Shown here one piece after another: positions 36,138 through 46,589 of a stretch of DNA of 64,000 bases. The position numbers and the translations under genes are program-made. This DNA comes from Okapia johnstoni (taxonomy: Eukaryota; Chordata; Mammalia; Artiodactyla; Giraffidae), in the NCBI GenBank assembly GCA_024291935.2, contig CM044309.1, positions 97,737,628 through 97,801,627 on the forward strand, written 5' to 3'. Each line of letters begins with the position of its first letter. The stretch's first letter is position 1. The notes beneath the pieces are model-generated. The model ran no database searches and was not told where the DNA came from. It saw only the letters and a program-made list of their open reading frames with translations.

Positions 36138-36290
36138 AGTATATATACTTATAAATATACATATAACATTACATATATACATACATACACACATATATGC
36201 ATGCATATATATTACATATATACATATATATTACATTACACAAAGTGTGTACATATATATATATACACATATATATACACATATATAAAC
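36138..36290. repeat. TA/CA-rich low-complexity tract
   Basis: About 150 bp of intermixed tata, caca and cata units. Confidence 0.93.
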
Positions 36291-36295
36291 ATGAA

Positions 36296-36585
36296 GCAAA
36301 GACTCTTTGTGATCCCATGAACTATACAGTCCATGGACTTCTCCAGGCCAGAATGCTGGAGTGGGTAGCCTTTCCCTTCTCCAGGGGTTCTTCCCAACCC
36401 AGGGATCGAGTCCAGGTTTCCCATATTGCAGGGACATTCTTTACCAGCTGAGCCACAAGGGAAGCCCGAAAATACTGGAGTGGGTAGCGTGTCTCTTCTT
36501 CAGTAGATCTTCCTGACCCAGGAATTGAACTGGGGTCTCCTCCATTGCAGGCAAATTCTTTATCAACTGAGCTATCAGAAAAGCC
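36296..36585 (-). mobile_element. Bov-tA SINE with a second head unit
   Basis: A full minus-strand copy (to gagccacaagggaagcccg at about 36466) is followed directly by a second partial unit (aatactggagtgggtagcgt to gctatcagaaaagccc). Read on the minus strand, this is head plus linker, then a whole Bov-tA. The same layout appears at 59600 and 60235. Confidence 0.9.
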
Positions 36586-36967
36586 CAGTATATTTCATAA
36601 GTGCAATAAAATTCTATTAGATTTCTTGCCACAAATATAGTTAGACATGTATTTGACTTGAGCTCTGTAACAGACTCATAAGTAATACTTAATTCTATCT
36701 TTGATATTTTTCCTATGAGAAATTAGCCTACTGGTCAACAAGCTCATGCCTAGGCACATCTACATGCCTTTAGGCAACAACTTTCCTAGAAAGTTTTTAA
36801 AAAGCTTAGTAGAGGCAAGTAGTTCAAAAATGGCTAAATTCTGTCAATACTATATACAAAGTTTAGATACCAGTGGAAGAGATTAAAGTTTCATATAATC
36901 TCTCCTCTTGGCTTTCCAGAATTCCTATGATATGTTTTATATTAGAGGATAAGTAATTGGAACACCA
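36586..36967. other. unassigned sequence
   Basis: Nothing recognised. Confidence 0.4.
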
Positions 36968-36969
36968 GG

Positions 36970-37178
36970 GCTTCCCTGGTGGCTCAGGAGGTAAAGAATT
37001 TGCCTTCAATGAGGGAGACCTGGGTTCGATCCCTGGATTAGGAAGATTCCCTGAAGAAAGATATGGCAACCCACTCCAGTATTCTTGCAGAGAGAATTTC
37101 ATGAACAGAGGAGCCTGGCAGGCTACAGTCCTTGGGGCTGCAAAGACTTAGACACAACTGAGTGATTAACACTTTCAC
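36970..37178 (+). mobile_element. Bov-tA SINE
   Basis: Complete plus-strand copy: ggcttccctggtggctcagg head, gggttcgatccctggattag B box, tail agacacaactgagtgattaa. Confidence 0.95.
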
Positions 37179-37504
37179 TAGCTGCATGACTCTCAATAAG
37201 TTATTTTATGCATTCATATCCCAGCTTCAATTTTAATACAAAAATTATAATTTTCTAAAGGGTTTCTGCATAAATCAAAGACTATATAAATATTAGATAT
37301 TTTTATTACTATCATTATAATAAAACTCTATTCATCAAAAAGAAATTTGCAACTTATAGCTAGCTTATTTATTATTTGCTAAATTTCTTTTGTACTAATA
37401 AACATTATGGGTACAGTCTTACCCTGCTAAGCCAGCAAGTACTCTTGTGTATGATTAAGAAATCTTATCAAACCATTGAACATTACAGGTGAAAGCTGAA
37501 ATTT

Positions 37505-37665
37505 TGGTGTCAGAATCTATACTTATAAATTTTGGATTTGCCACTTAATAACTTTGCTACATTCATCAAGCTATCTACCTTATCTCTGTCCCAAGTTAAT
37601 AATCTTTAAAATAATAATAATTACATTATAGGGTATAATGACAATTAAATAGGTAAGTATATGCA
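37505..37665 (+). mobile_element. MIR SINE
   Basis: Core order ggtgtcagaatctatactta, ggatttgccacttaataact, ttcatcaagctatctacctt and cattatagggtataatgaca. Confidence 0.72.
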
Positions 37666-37969
37666 AAGAAGAATTAACAATAATATCAACAATAAATTTA
37701 GCTCTGATAACTTGGGAACATTTTAGACAGAAAAGTAAATTTTCTTCATGAGAAATTAAAGTTATTTCAAATAAAAATGGTATTTTCTTCTTATGAGCAA
37801 CATAGAATTTGGTCAAAAAACATGTCCATTTGGGAAAAAAAAATCCTATAAACTGACTTATATTTGTAAAAGCTTGGAAATGTAACCATAATACTTGAAG
37901 AAATGATCAAACTTCACAATTTTCAAAGTAGTCTCAAAAAATCTTTTTCACTGTTTTACTACTGAAAGT

Positions 37970-38143
37970 CAAGTAGGAGACATGGGTTTGATCCCTGGGT
38001 CTGGATGATCCCCTGGAGAAGGAAATGGCAACCCACTCCAGTACTCTTGCTGGGAAAACCCATGGACAGTGGAGTCTAGTGGGCTACAGTCCATAAGGCT
38101 ACAAAAGAGTTGGACAAGACTTAGAGAGTAAAGGACAACAACA
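37970..38143 (+). mobile_element. Bov-tA SINE lacking the start of the head
   Basis: Begins inside the tRNA-derived part (taggagacatgggtttgatc) and runs through to gttggacaagacttagagag with an (ACA)n-like tail. Confidence 0.92.
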
Positions 38144-38387
38144 ATAGTTTATTTACCATAAAACCCAAGTATTTAAAGTGTTTAATTCAGTTTTTTTTAG
38201 TTTATTCTCAGAATTATACAACCACTACCAATAACAATTAAGGCATTTTCACCCACAAAAAAAGAAACCTTGTACCCCTTGGCAGTAACCTCTGTTTCTC
38301 TCCAACTTCCCCTCCAGCTTTGTTACCACTAATATACTTTCTGACTCTATAGTTGTAAGCTATTTCATTTGACAGTTAACTTTTTTT

Positions 38388-38458
38388 AACTGCAGCCTGA
38401 TGTGCTGTAGTCCCTGGGGTCACAAAGAGTCAGACACAACTAAGCAACTGAACTGAAT
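38388..38458 (+). mobile_element. 71-bp BovB 3'-end insertion with 12-bp target duplication
   Basis: Contains only the shared BovB/Bov-A 3' terminus (tgctgtagtccctggggtca, gagtcagacacaactaagca) and one and a half units of the BovB tail ctgaactgaat. Flanked by ttaacttttttt at 38376-38387 and 38459-38470. Extreme 5' truncation. Confidence 0.93.
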
Positions 38459-38627
38459 TTAACTTTTTTTTAAAAAAGGAAATACTTAAATATGAAAGGG
38501 TTAAATATTGCAAAAACCTAGGATTGAAATCTCACTGAAATCTAGCTTCTGTTCATTTTGGGAAACTATACACATTTTTCTAATAGAGGACTGTATTAAA
38601 TTCAGAAGGTTCGAGGTTAAGAATTCT

Positions 38628-39307
38628 CAGTTCAGTTCAGTTCAGTTCAGTTGCACAGTCGTGTCTGACTCTTTGCAACCCCATGAATCGCAGCAAGCCA
38701 GGCCTCCCTGTCCATCACCAACTCCCGGAGTTTACCCAAACTCATGTCCATCGAGTCAGTAATGCCATCCAACCATCTCATCCTCTGTCGTCCCCTTGTC
38801 CTCCTGCCCCCAATCCTTCCCAGCATCAGGGTCTTTTCAAATGAGTCAGCTCTTCGCATCAGGTGGCCAAAGAATTGGAGTTTCAGCTTCAACATCAGTC
38901 CTTCCAATGAACACCCAGGGCTGATCTCCTTTAGGATAGACTGGTTGGATCTCCTTGCAGTCCAAGGGACTCTCAAAAGTCTTCTCCAACACCACAGTTC
39001 AAAAGCATCAATTCTTCGGCGCTCAGCTTTCTTTAGAGTCCAACTCTCACAACCATGCATGACTACCGGAAAAACCATAGCCTTGACTAGACGGACCTTT
39101 GTTGGCAAAGTAATGTCTCTGCTTTTTAATATGCTATCTGGGTTGGTCATAACTTTCCTTCCAAGGAGTAAGCGTCTTTTAATTGTATGGCTGCAATCAC
39201 CATATGCAGTGATTTTGGAGCCCCCCAAAATAAAGTCTGACAGTGTTTCCACTGTTTACCCAGCTATCTCCCATGCAGTGATGGGACCAGATGCCATGAT
39301 CTTAGTT
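38628..39307 (-). mobile_element. BovB LINE 3' fragment with uninterrupted C-terminal frame
   Basis: Flanked by perfect ttaagaattct at 38617-38627 and 39308-39318. The minus-strand frame 39252-38647 is open for 201 codons and covers the region after the RT catalytic motif: [60 protein letters not shown] and [20 protein letters not shown], ending near the natural stop. No RT active site is present, so it cannot act on its own. It is the least decayed BovB coding segment here and probably one of the younger copies. Confidence 0.96.
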
Positions 39308-39661
39308 TTAAGAATTCTATGTACATCTCAATAACACTGGGACAGGTTACATCACAACCATATAAAAGAAATAATTCAGTTTTGGCATTGGGCATGATTT
39401 ACCATGTCACAGTCTTTCAAAATGCAAATAAGGTCGCTTCACTTTCCATGTGGAAAACATTAAGACAGCAGTTGGATTTAGACCAAATAAAATAAAATAA
39501 AATGCAAGCAGCAGCGTAAGTGGCATGAAAGCATAATTCATATTAAAAATATTTCAGAGAGATCACCAATCAATTTCTCAGTGAATGGTAGTGCTTTTAG
39601 AGGTTACACGTGACATGACAACTTTGGTTAATGTTATACAATTTCACATTACAATTATTTA

Positions 39662-39809
39662 CTTTTTAAAATATACTTATTTATTTTTATTTACTTGGCT
39701 GTGCTGGGTCTTAGTTGCAGCATGTGGGATCTAGTTCCCTGACCAGGGAATGAACCTGGGCCCCCTGCATTGGAAGCAAGAGTCTTAGCCACTGGACCAG
39801 GGAAGTACT
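39662..39809 (-). mobile_element. CHR-type tRNA-Glu SINE
   Basis: Minus-strand copy: ttggctgtgctgggtcttag, ggatctagttccctgaccag, gagtcttagccactggacca; ends at agggaagtactc. Confidence 0.88.
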
Positions 39810-40220
39810 CTAATAATTTCTTTTAATTTTGATTCTCCCTGAACAATCAGTGGCCTCCAATATTATATGCATATATGTTTCATTATTAATTGAAAGACTG
39901 ATTATTGCTTTATTTTTTAGAATTTAGAGGCATCCACTTGCACCTTTTAACATACTTCTATACATTTGTATTTTTGTGTATTCAAAAGATATAATAATGA
40001 ATAATATCTTTAGTCATTTTTAGCATGTATATGCCATTCCATTATTTCAATAATACAAAATCTGTATTGATTTATTAAACACAGCTTTACTGGAGTATGA
40101 CTGACAAAATTGTATTTAGGGTGCACAACATGATAATTTGATATATGTTTACACTGTAAAATGATTACTACAATAAAAGTCATTAACATATCCATCACCT
40201 CAGATAGTTACCTAGTTACC

Positions 40221-40222
<2 letters not shown>

Positions 40223-40255
<33 letters not shown>
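40223..40255 (+). repeat. (TG)16 microsatellite
   Basis: Uninterrupted TG repeats in the old L1 3' UTR. Confidence 0.97.
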
Positions 40256-40257
<2 letters not shown>

Positions 40258-40606
40258 TGAGGATGCTTAAGATCTATTATATTAACAAATTGTAAAGTAT
40301 ATTTCATTTTAAATGTCACCATGCTATATATTAGATCTCCAGAATGTATTCATCTTATAATTGAAAATTTGTAAATTTTGACCAATATCTCCCCAATTTC
40401 CCCACCCCCTAATACTCTCTTACTGTTTCTATTAGTTCAACTTTTTTAGATTCCACATAAAAATGAAGTCATGCAGTATTTCTTCTAATGTATCTTGTTT
40501 ATTCCTCTTGGTAAAATGCCCTCCAGGTTCATCCAAGTTGTTGTGATTGGCAGGAATTCTTTTTTTCAAAGTTGGAATTTTACATCTATACATTTATTGT
40601 TGGTGG

Positions 40607-40801
40607 TGTTTAGTCGTTAAGTCATGTCTAACTTTTGCAATTCCATGGACTGTACCCTGCCAGGGTCCTCTATCCACGGGATCTCTCAGGCAAGAAAAGT
40701 AGAGTGGGTTGCTATTTCCTTCTGCAGAGGATCTTCTCGACCCAGGGATTGAATCCGAGTTTCCTGCATTGGCAGGAGGATTCTTTAGGACTGAGCCACC
40801 T
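40607..40801 (-). mobile_element. Bov-tA SINE inside old L1
   Basis: Minus-strand copy: gtttagtcgttaagtcatgt to ggattctttaggactgagcc. Confidence 0.92.
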
Positions 40802-41190
40802 ATATTCCACCTATTCTTTATCCATCAAAGGACACTTAGGTTGTTTCCATACTTGGCTATTGCAAACAATATTGCAATTAAACATGGGAGGGAATATATA
40901 TCTTCAAGATAATGATTTAATTTCTTTTGGATATATGTGCAAAAGTGGGATTGCTAGACCATATGATAGTTGTATTTTTTAATTTTTTGAGCAAACTCCA
41001 TACTGTTTCCCATAACAACTATAACAATTTACATTCTACCAACAGTGCACAAAGGTTCTCTTTTTTCCTATGCCTTTACCAACACCTGTGATCTTTTTTT
41101 AACATTTTAATAACAGCCAACCTAACTGGTATAACAGGATATCTCACTGTGGTTTTGATTTGCATTTCCCTGATGATTAGTGATTGATGC

Positions 41191-41728
41191 AGAAATGTAT
41201 ATATTTATATTTTATGTATTCAAATTATATAATAGTGCATTGATTATATACTTATATAATCATCTGGGCATGTATATATCATTTCATTATTCTAATAATA
41301 TAAACTCTATGCTTTAGTATATCATGGCTCATTAGATTATAGCAGCTCCTATTACTGCCTTATCACTAAAATAATTAGTCTGATGTTAGTTAGGACCTAA
41401 AAAGATAAATGCCATAAGCCTATAAAAATATAACTTCTGGATTAATTATGTCCTGGTGTTTGGAAATTATTTGTAATTGTTTAAAAAAGTAAAAATATGT
41501 TTAAATCAATTTAAAAGCACTAAATACTAACTGGTAAGGGAAATAAATTTAGTATTTACAAAACAATGCCTCACTTTTTCATACCAAACAAATATACTGC
41601 AAGTATCTTATCTGTACAAAAAGGAGGCACTTCAATATTTCGAAAAGTACAAAATGTAACACTAAAACAACTGGAAAGTAATGTTTTATAGTAAAATATT
41701 TGAATAACAATTTTTTTCTCTGGGAAAA
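41191..41728. other. unassigned AT-rich sequence
   Basis: Nothing recognised. Confidence 0.4.
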
Positions 41729-41768
41729 AATGTGTGATACTCTCTTATCACACAGAGTATCACACATT
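41729..41768. repeat. perfect inverted repeat, 15-bp arms, 10-nt loop
   Basis: Arms aatgtgtgatactct (41729-41743) and agagtatcacacatt (41754-41768) are exact reverse complements around cttatcacac. A further direct copy of gagtatcacacatt lies at 42391-42404. Confidence 0.93.
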
Positions 41769-41910
41769 CTCTGAAAGGCAGTGGCACTAAAGAAAATAAT
41801 GAGTGAATACCACAATTTGGATATAAACGGAATTTGGTATTTGACCATAAATCGAGTCTTGATTTTGCTACTATTTATTTATCTATATGGCCTTGAGAAA
41901 GTCATTGCTC

Positions 41911-42107
41911 TTTTCTTTTTTTTTAAGTTGAAGGATAATTGCTTTACAGAATTTTGTTGGTTTCTGCCAAGCACCAACATGAATCGCCATAGGCCTCCCT
42001 CTTGAACCTTCTTTTCATTTCCTCCCCATTCTACCCCTTTAGGTTGTTTCAGAACCCCTGTTTGAGTTTCCTGAGTCACACAGCAAATTCCCATTGGCTA
42101 TATATTT
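41911..42107 (-). mobile_element. L1 3' UTR plus poly(A), 3' half of a U6-L1 chimera
   Basis: Poly-T at 41911-41924 is the antisense poly(A) tail. Antisense L1 3' UTR follows (attgctttacagaattttgt, ggtttctgccaagcaccaac, gtttgagtttcctgagtcac, cccattggctatatatt), then joins the U6 3' end with no gap. Confidence 0.8.
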
Positions 42108-42214
42108 AAAAATATGGAACGCTTCAAGAATTTGTGAGTCGTCCTTTCACAGGGGCCATGCTAATTTCCTCTGTATCATTCCAATTTTAGTATATGTGCT
42201 GCTGAAGTGAGCAC
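42108..42214 (-). pseudogene. U6: U6 spliceosomal snRNA pseudogene, full length (107 nt)
   Basis: On the minus strand it starts gtgctcacttcagcagcaca at 42214 and ends gttccatattttt at 42108, so both U6 ends are present. Compared with the mammalian U6 sequence as I remember it, there are 11 substitutions. One changes the last base of the catalytic ACAGAGA box (read as ACAGAGG). The region after the 3' oligo-T is L1 3' UTR and poly(A) rather than genomic flank, which marks a retrotransposed chimeric copy made by the L1 machinery. I see no U6-type upstream promoter. It is not a functional snRNA gene. Confidence 0.93.
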
Positions 42215-42477
42215 AATAGAAGGTTCCATTATTCATCTGAAAACCGGGAACCAGCCAAATAACTACATCCTTCATAATTTATGGGATTTATTTAATTACC
42301 CTGTATATCAGTCTTCATTGATATAGAATAATGTCTGTTCTCCATTATATTTTAACTCATGTTCTGATTTTGTTTTTACTTACTCTAAAGGAGTATCACA
42401 CATTTTGGAAGCTACAATTTGTTAAAAGCGTACTTTCACATTCAGAAATAATATACCAAATATTGGTGACATGCTAG

Positions 42478-42655
42478 GAAGAACACTAAAGTTGGAATCA
42501 AATGTTTAAGATTATGTCCTTTCTCTCCCACAAGCCAGTTTTACATCTTTGAGTCCCTATTTTCTCATTCTGTAAACATGGGAGTTGGGACACATTTGCC
42601 TTTAACATCCCTTCTAACCCCACAAGTCTCTGGTATTTTGAAAATAATTAGATCA
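42478..42655 (+). mobile_element. MIR-family SINE
   Basis: Order ctaaagttggaatcaaatgt, tctttgagtccctattttct, cattctgtaaacatgggagt and catcccttctaacccc. Diverged. Confidence 0.6.
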
Positions 42656-45600
42656 TTGTGCAGAAAATATAAGGGTATTTTTCATACACTCAGTTTAGCA
42701 CTTACTCAAACACTCTAGCGAGATTTCATGATTTTTTGTAACTTTTAAATATTTATTTATTTATTCCTTGAGCTGAGGGAGGGAAAGAGAAGTTAAAGAA
42801 ATTAAAGACAAAAGGATTTGCTTTATAAATAAAATAGATATCAAACAGGCAGAAAATGTTTTATTTTTTTTATGAGAATCCTTATCTTCTTTGCAAATCA
42901 CATAAATACAACACAAAGAAAGAGTTATTAGATGCTCTGCTACTTAGTTAAATAATCTGCCTCATATATTAGTTTTCACATTCTTTTTTCATAGATTTAA
43001 CATTGTTATGGGTTCAAAAGGATTATCTCCATTTCTTTTATTCTTTCATCACTGTTAACATGACAGTTATACATTTTTAGCTTCAAAATACTATTAGAAA
43101 ATGTGTACACACACACAAAAAAATCCTATCAGAAAATGATTCCTTTTATTATACAAATTAAATGAACGCTATTTTGCCTGCTTGAGTTTATTTTAAGCTG
43201 ATGTGTCCCACCTTAAGTGTATATGTTTTTCCCTTTGCTCATTATTTTATACAATTCTGTATTTTCTGAGGATCTTCCATATGAGAAAGAGGATATAAAT
43301 TCTGGTAAATTCTAGGTAGATTTCCTTTAATCTACTTCAAGAATCCCCACGTGTTCAGCCAGACTATGCAGAATATGCTCAGCTATATGGAATATCCTGT
43401 TTTGGCAGGAAGTCAATTTGGGGGGAAGCGGGGGCAGCTCTCTTAACAAGCTCTCTTTTAAGTTGAACCTTTGCAGCAATCAGTGGCAGTGTCCCAAATC
43501 ATTAAGGAAGCTTCCACACTTCTTTTTTTCTCCTATGTAATATACTTCTGTCAAATAAATATTATCATTCCTCAACCTTTGCTTTTTTACTGAAATAATA
43601 TATTTTTAAGATATCATGAAAAACAAAATTATATTTTTAAAATATAATTTAGGCCTGCCAACAATACTCTTAAATGATGACACATGCAATAAAATACTCA
43701 GGAATAGGTCAATAGGTCACCGTTTCATTTCCAAAGAGTGATCCATGACCAGAATCACTGGCAATGCCTGACGTGATTGTCAGAAAGCAGAAATTCGGGC
43801 CTTAGAACAGAGCTCCAGAAGCACTAGCACTGCTATACTAGATATACGTTTACCTTTTATCTTCCTTAGGCAAATCATAACTAAGATTATGCTTAATGTT
43901 GACCTCTTAGAAACTATAATAAAACATGTCCTCGTATTGAAAGAAACGATCTAAAATCTTTTGCACCTAAATCATAGATTTGTCACAATTTGTCGTGCTA
44001 CTTAAATATCAGAATTTTAACTATTTTTCTGAACCCTCGTTTATGTTATTTGTTGTTGAAAAACTGCTGAGCGCCTCACACAAAATGTTATATTAACTAT
44101 ATCGTTTGTTTTGTTAACCATAACACTTTTAATCTACTACGGGTCAGAAAATTAGATAGAAAGTATATTACAATTAAATGATAAAATAAATAAGCTTTCA
44201 ATTAGGCCTAAAGTATTCTTTCAGCTAGTAAATTTTATGCATGAATAAGATGACACCATTTTGACTGAATAAGAATGTATATTTTCCTTATTCCCTATGT
44301 ATGGCTTTTACTCTGAATGAGAAGTTTTAAATAAATGATATCTAAGAAAATGAGGTTTTAAATGAAACGATAATTATTATCATTTATTGTTGTGACCTTA
44401 AATGATTTAAATAGTATGCTATGTTCTTCTTTTACATTTATATTCTAGTAGAAACCATCATTCTATTTATAACCATCACTAGATATAATTTTAAAACACT
44501 CATTAATTCTGACTTTATTCTGATCTTATTACAAATTAGAACCTAGAAACATAGGCCCTAGTAGAACAATTGAAATAAAGAAATGACTAGTCTCAATATC
44601 AATGTTTCTTTCATTGCCATGAAGATAATTTTACTTAGAACATAAAGCTGATTTCCTGCCAGATATAAATTCCCATTATGCCATATAGTATATACTTTGT
44701 ACCACATAATTGCACACTTCTGAAAAACCAGAATGCTTATATTAAATCAAATGAAAGTCATATTAGAAACTAATCAAGTTTTATTAGGAATCTTTTCAAA
44801 ATACATTTTGAATGATTAAACTACTTTATTGATAGGTAAAAATGACTAAAATGACAACTAGAAGTATTGTTTAAAATACATTGCCAAGATTACACACGAA
44901 CACTGGATTGAATTCCTTCTTTCAGCTCTGCAGTTATCTTGGAAATTCTGAAATAAGTCTTATGATGAAAACACAAACACCTCTCTAAGACACAGGTGGA
45001 TCAGATAACACTACAGTAGTCATAAGATAATTTCACCTGCTTACTAACTCAATTATGTTCTTACTTTAAGATTGCTGTTATAAAAGTCATTTCAGAAAAT
45101 ATTTAGAAGAGAAAATTTAAAGCAAGTTTAACTTAAACCAATTTTTTCTTTCAAATTGGAAAATGAGTGGCAAGAGTAAAAGGTTTGTCAGGAAGCAAAG
45201 GATGTGATACAGACTTGGATCTACCTGTTTCATCAGCCCTTACTCACCTTTTTGCATTACAGCATTTTGTATTACACTGAACAATAATGAGCTGAAATAA
45301 TTAAAGATGGGATGAAGCAGCATAATGTAAGAGCCAGGTAAACTGTAGAAATTCACTCAGATTTTTATTCTGTAGTTGTATGTAAATGGTAATGTATTTT
45401 CCAGCTGAAAATATACAAGTATATGAAGTATTTGCAAATAATCATGCCCCAAATATTCTCCAATAAGTTAATTGAGTTAAATATTATCACTCTAGATTTA
45501 AAATGGCAAACAAAGCTCAACATCTGGTTACTAGCTTTGCATATAAGGAAGTAGGAAATTACAACTTTATCTTAACAACAAGTAAAAAGCTGAGTTGATG

Positions 45601-46000
45601 GAAAAAAATCAACCACTCTTTTTGGATCCGTAAGAGTGGTATGAAAACAGGGCAAATTGCTGTCCCCAAATCAGACAGATAGGTGGATACAGGGAGTCAT
45701 GGCTTAATGGCACAGAGATTCTGCTAAGGTAGGAAAGCCTACACTGTAACTGATGAATTGTGAGGGCCTCAGTCTGAAAGTTAAAAACTCCAGGAGGACT
45801 CATTCGTAGAAGGTGCTCCACAACTTTGTGAGATATTCCTCTTGGAGCTGGAGCAGGTTCTCACAGTAAATATCAGAAAAATATTCCATTGTACTTTCTG
45901 CAAGGAGAGGGCAAAGGAACCATTCTGAAATATAACAGAGCACATGCTGTTCTTTTTAATGAAGTCTGCTCTTAGGAGAAATTAGTTAACCAAAGCGTAA
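42656..46000. other. 3.3 kb with no recognised gene or repeat
   Basis: AT-rich, free of Bov SINEs and BovB. The only ORF of any size is 70 codons on the minus strand at 45609-45821. A weak antisense MIR-like trace near 45480-45530 (aaagctcaacatctggttac) is not secure. This is the longest stretch of the window without a ruminant-specific repeat. Confidence 0.45.
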
Positions 46001-46262
46001 CTGCTGCTGCTGCTGCTAAGTCGCTTCAGTCGTGTCCGACTCTGTGCGACCCCATAGATGGCAGCCCACCAGGCTCCTCCATTCCTGGGATTCTCCAGGC
46101 AAGAATACTGGAGTGGGTTGCATTTCCTTCTTCAATGCATGCATGCATGCTAAGTCACTTCAGTCATGTCCTACTCTGTGTGACCCTATGGACAGCAGTT
46201 CACCAGGCTCCTCTGTCCACAGGATTCTCTAGGCAAGAATACTGGAGTGGGTTGCCATTTCC
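46001..46262 (-). mobile_element. dimeric Bov-A SINE with an atypical linker
   Basis: Starts with (CTG)n and a BOV-A2-type first monomer (cccatagatggcagcccacc). The second unit is joined by (GCAT)3 and gctaagtcacttcagtcatg instead of the usual gaaagtgaaaagtgaaagtg linker. So it is either a BOV-A2 variant or a SINE inserted at the end of another. Confidence 0.88.
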
Positions 46263-46589
46263 AACCTGCTGGGGTATTAATCACAGTGTAAATGATTTGG
46301 GGTAAGTGAAATATAAAACTCTAGTCAGCTTCATGTGGAAGAAGGGAAACACCAACTCCAGTCCACTCTAAGCATCTACTCTCACACTAAGTATGAATAA
46401 AAACAAAAAAACCCAAAAAACTGAGAAACACCTGTGACATTCACTGTCCAGAGGCTTAGGCTGACTAAAAGATTGAGACCTAAACTTAGTAATATAGAAT
46501 ATTTCTCCTTCCACTATATCTCACCATCACATTACTATTTATAGCATTTCTTTTACCTAAATGTCTGCCTGTTGAGAAAAAAATTATAA
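46263..46589. other. unassigned sequence
   Basis: Could be the decayed upstream end of the HAL1 that follows. Confidence 0.35.

Larger units (their letters stand above)
40075..41190 (-). mobile_element. old L1 3' UTR and ORF2 3' end, interrupted
   Basis: Antisense order from left: gctttactggagtatgactg and aacatatccatcacctcaga (3' UTR), gttcatccaagttgttgtga, ggacacttaggttgtttcca, gggattgctagaccatatga, then ctcactgtggttttgatttg. Interrupted by a TG microsatellite and a Bov-tA. Confidence 0.85.
41850..42260 (+). mobile_element. possible MIR split by the U6-L1 insertion
   Basis: Left piece 41850-41910 (cgagtcttgattttgctact, ggccttgagaaagtcattgc) and right piece 42220-42260 (gttccattattcatctgaaa) fit adjoining parts of a MIR. 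Confidence 0.45.

Noticed and set aside
36138..36290. Origin of replication or matrix-attachment site in TA-rich tracts
   Set aside because: Only base composition supports it; no specific motif or evidence.
42108..42214. Functional U6 snRNA gene
   Set aside because: About 11 substitutions, including the ACAGAGA box, and L1 3' UTR plus poly(A) immediately downstream.
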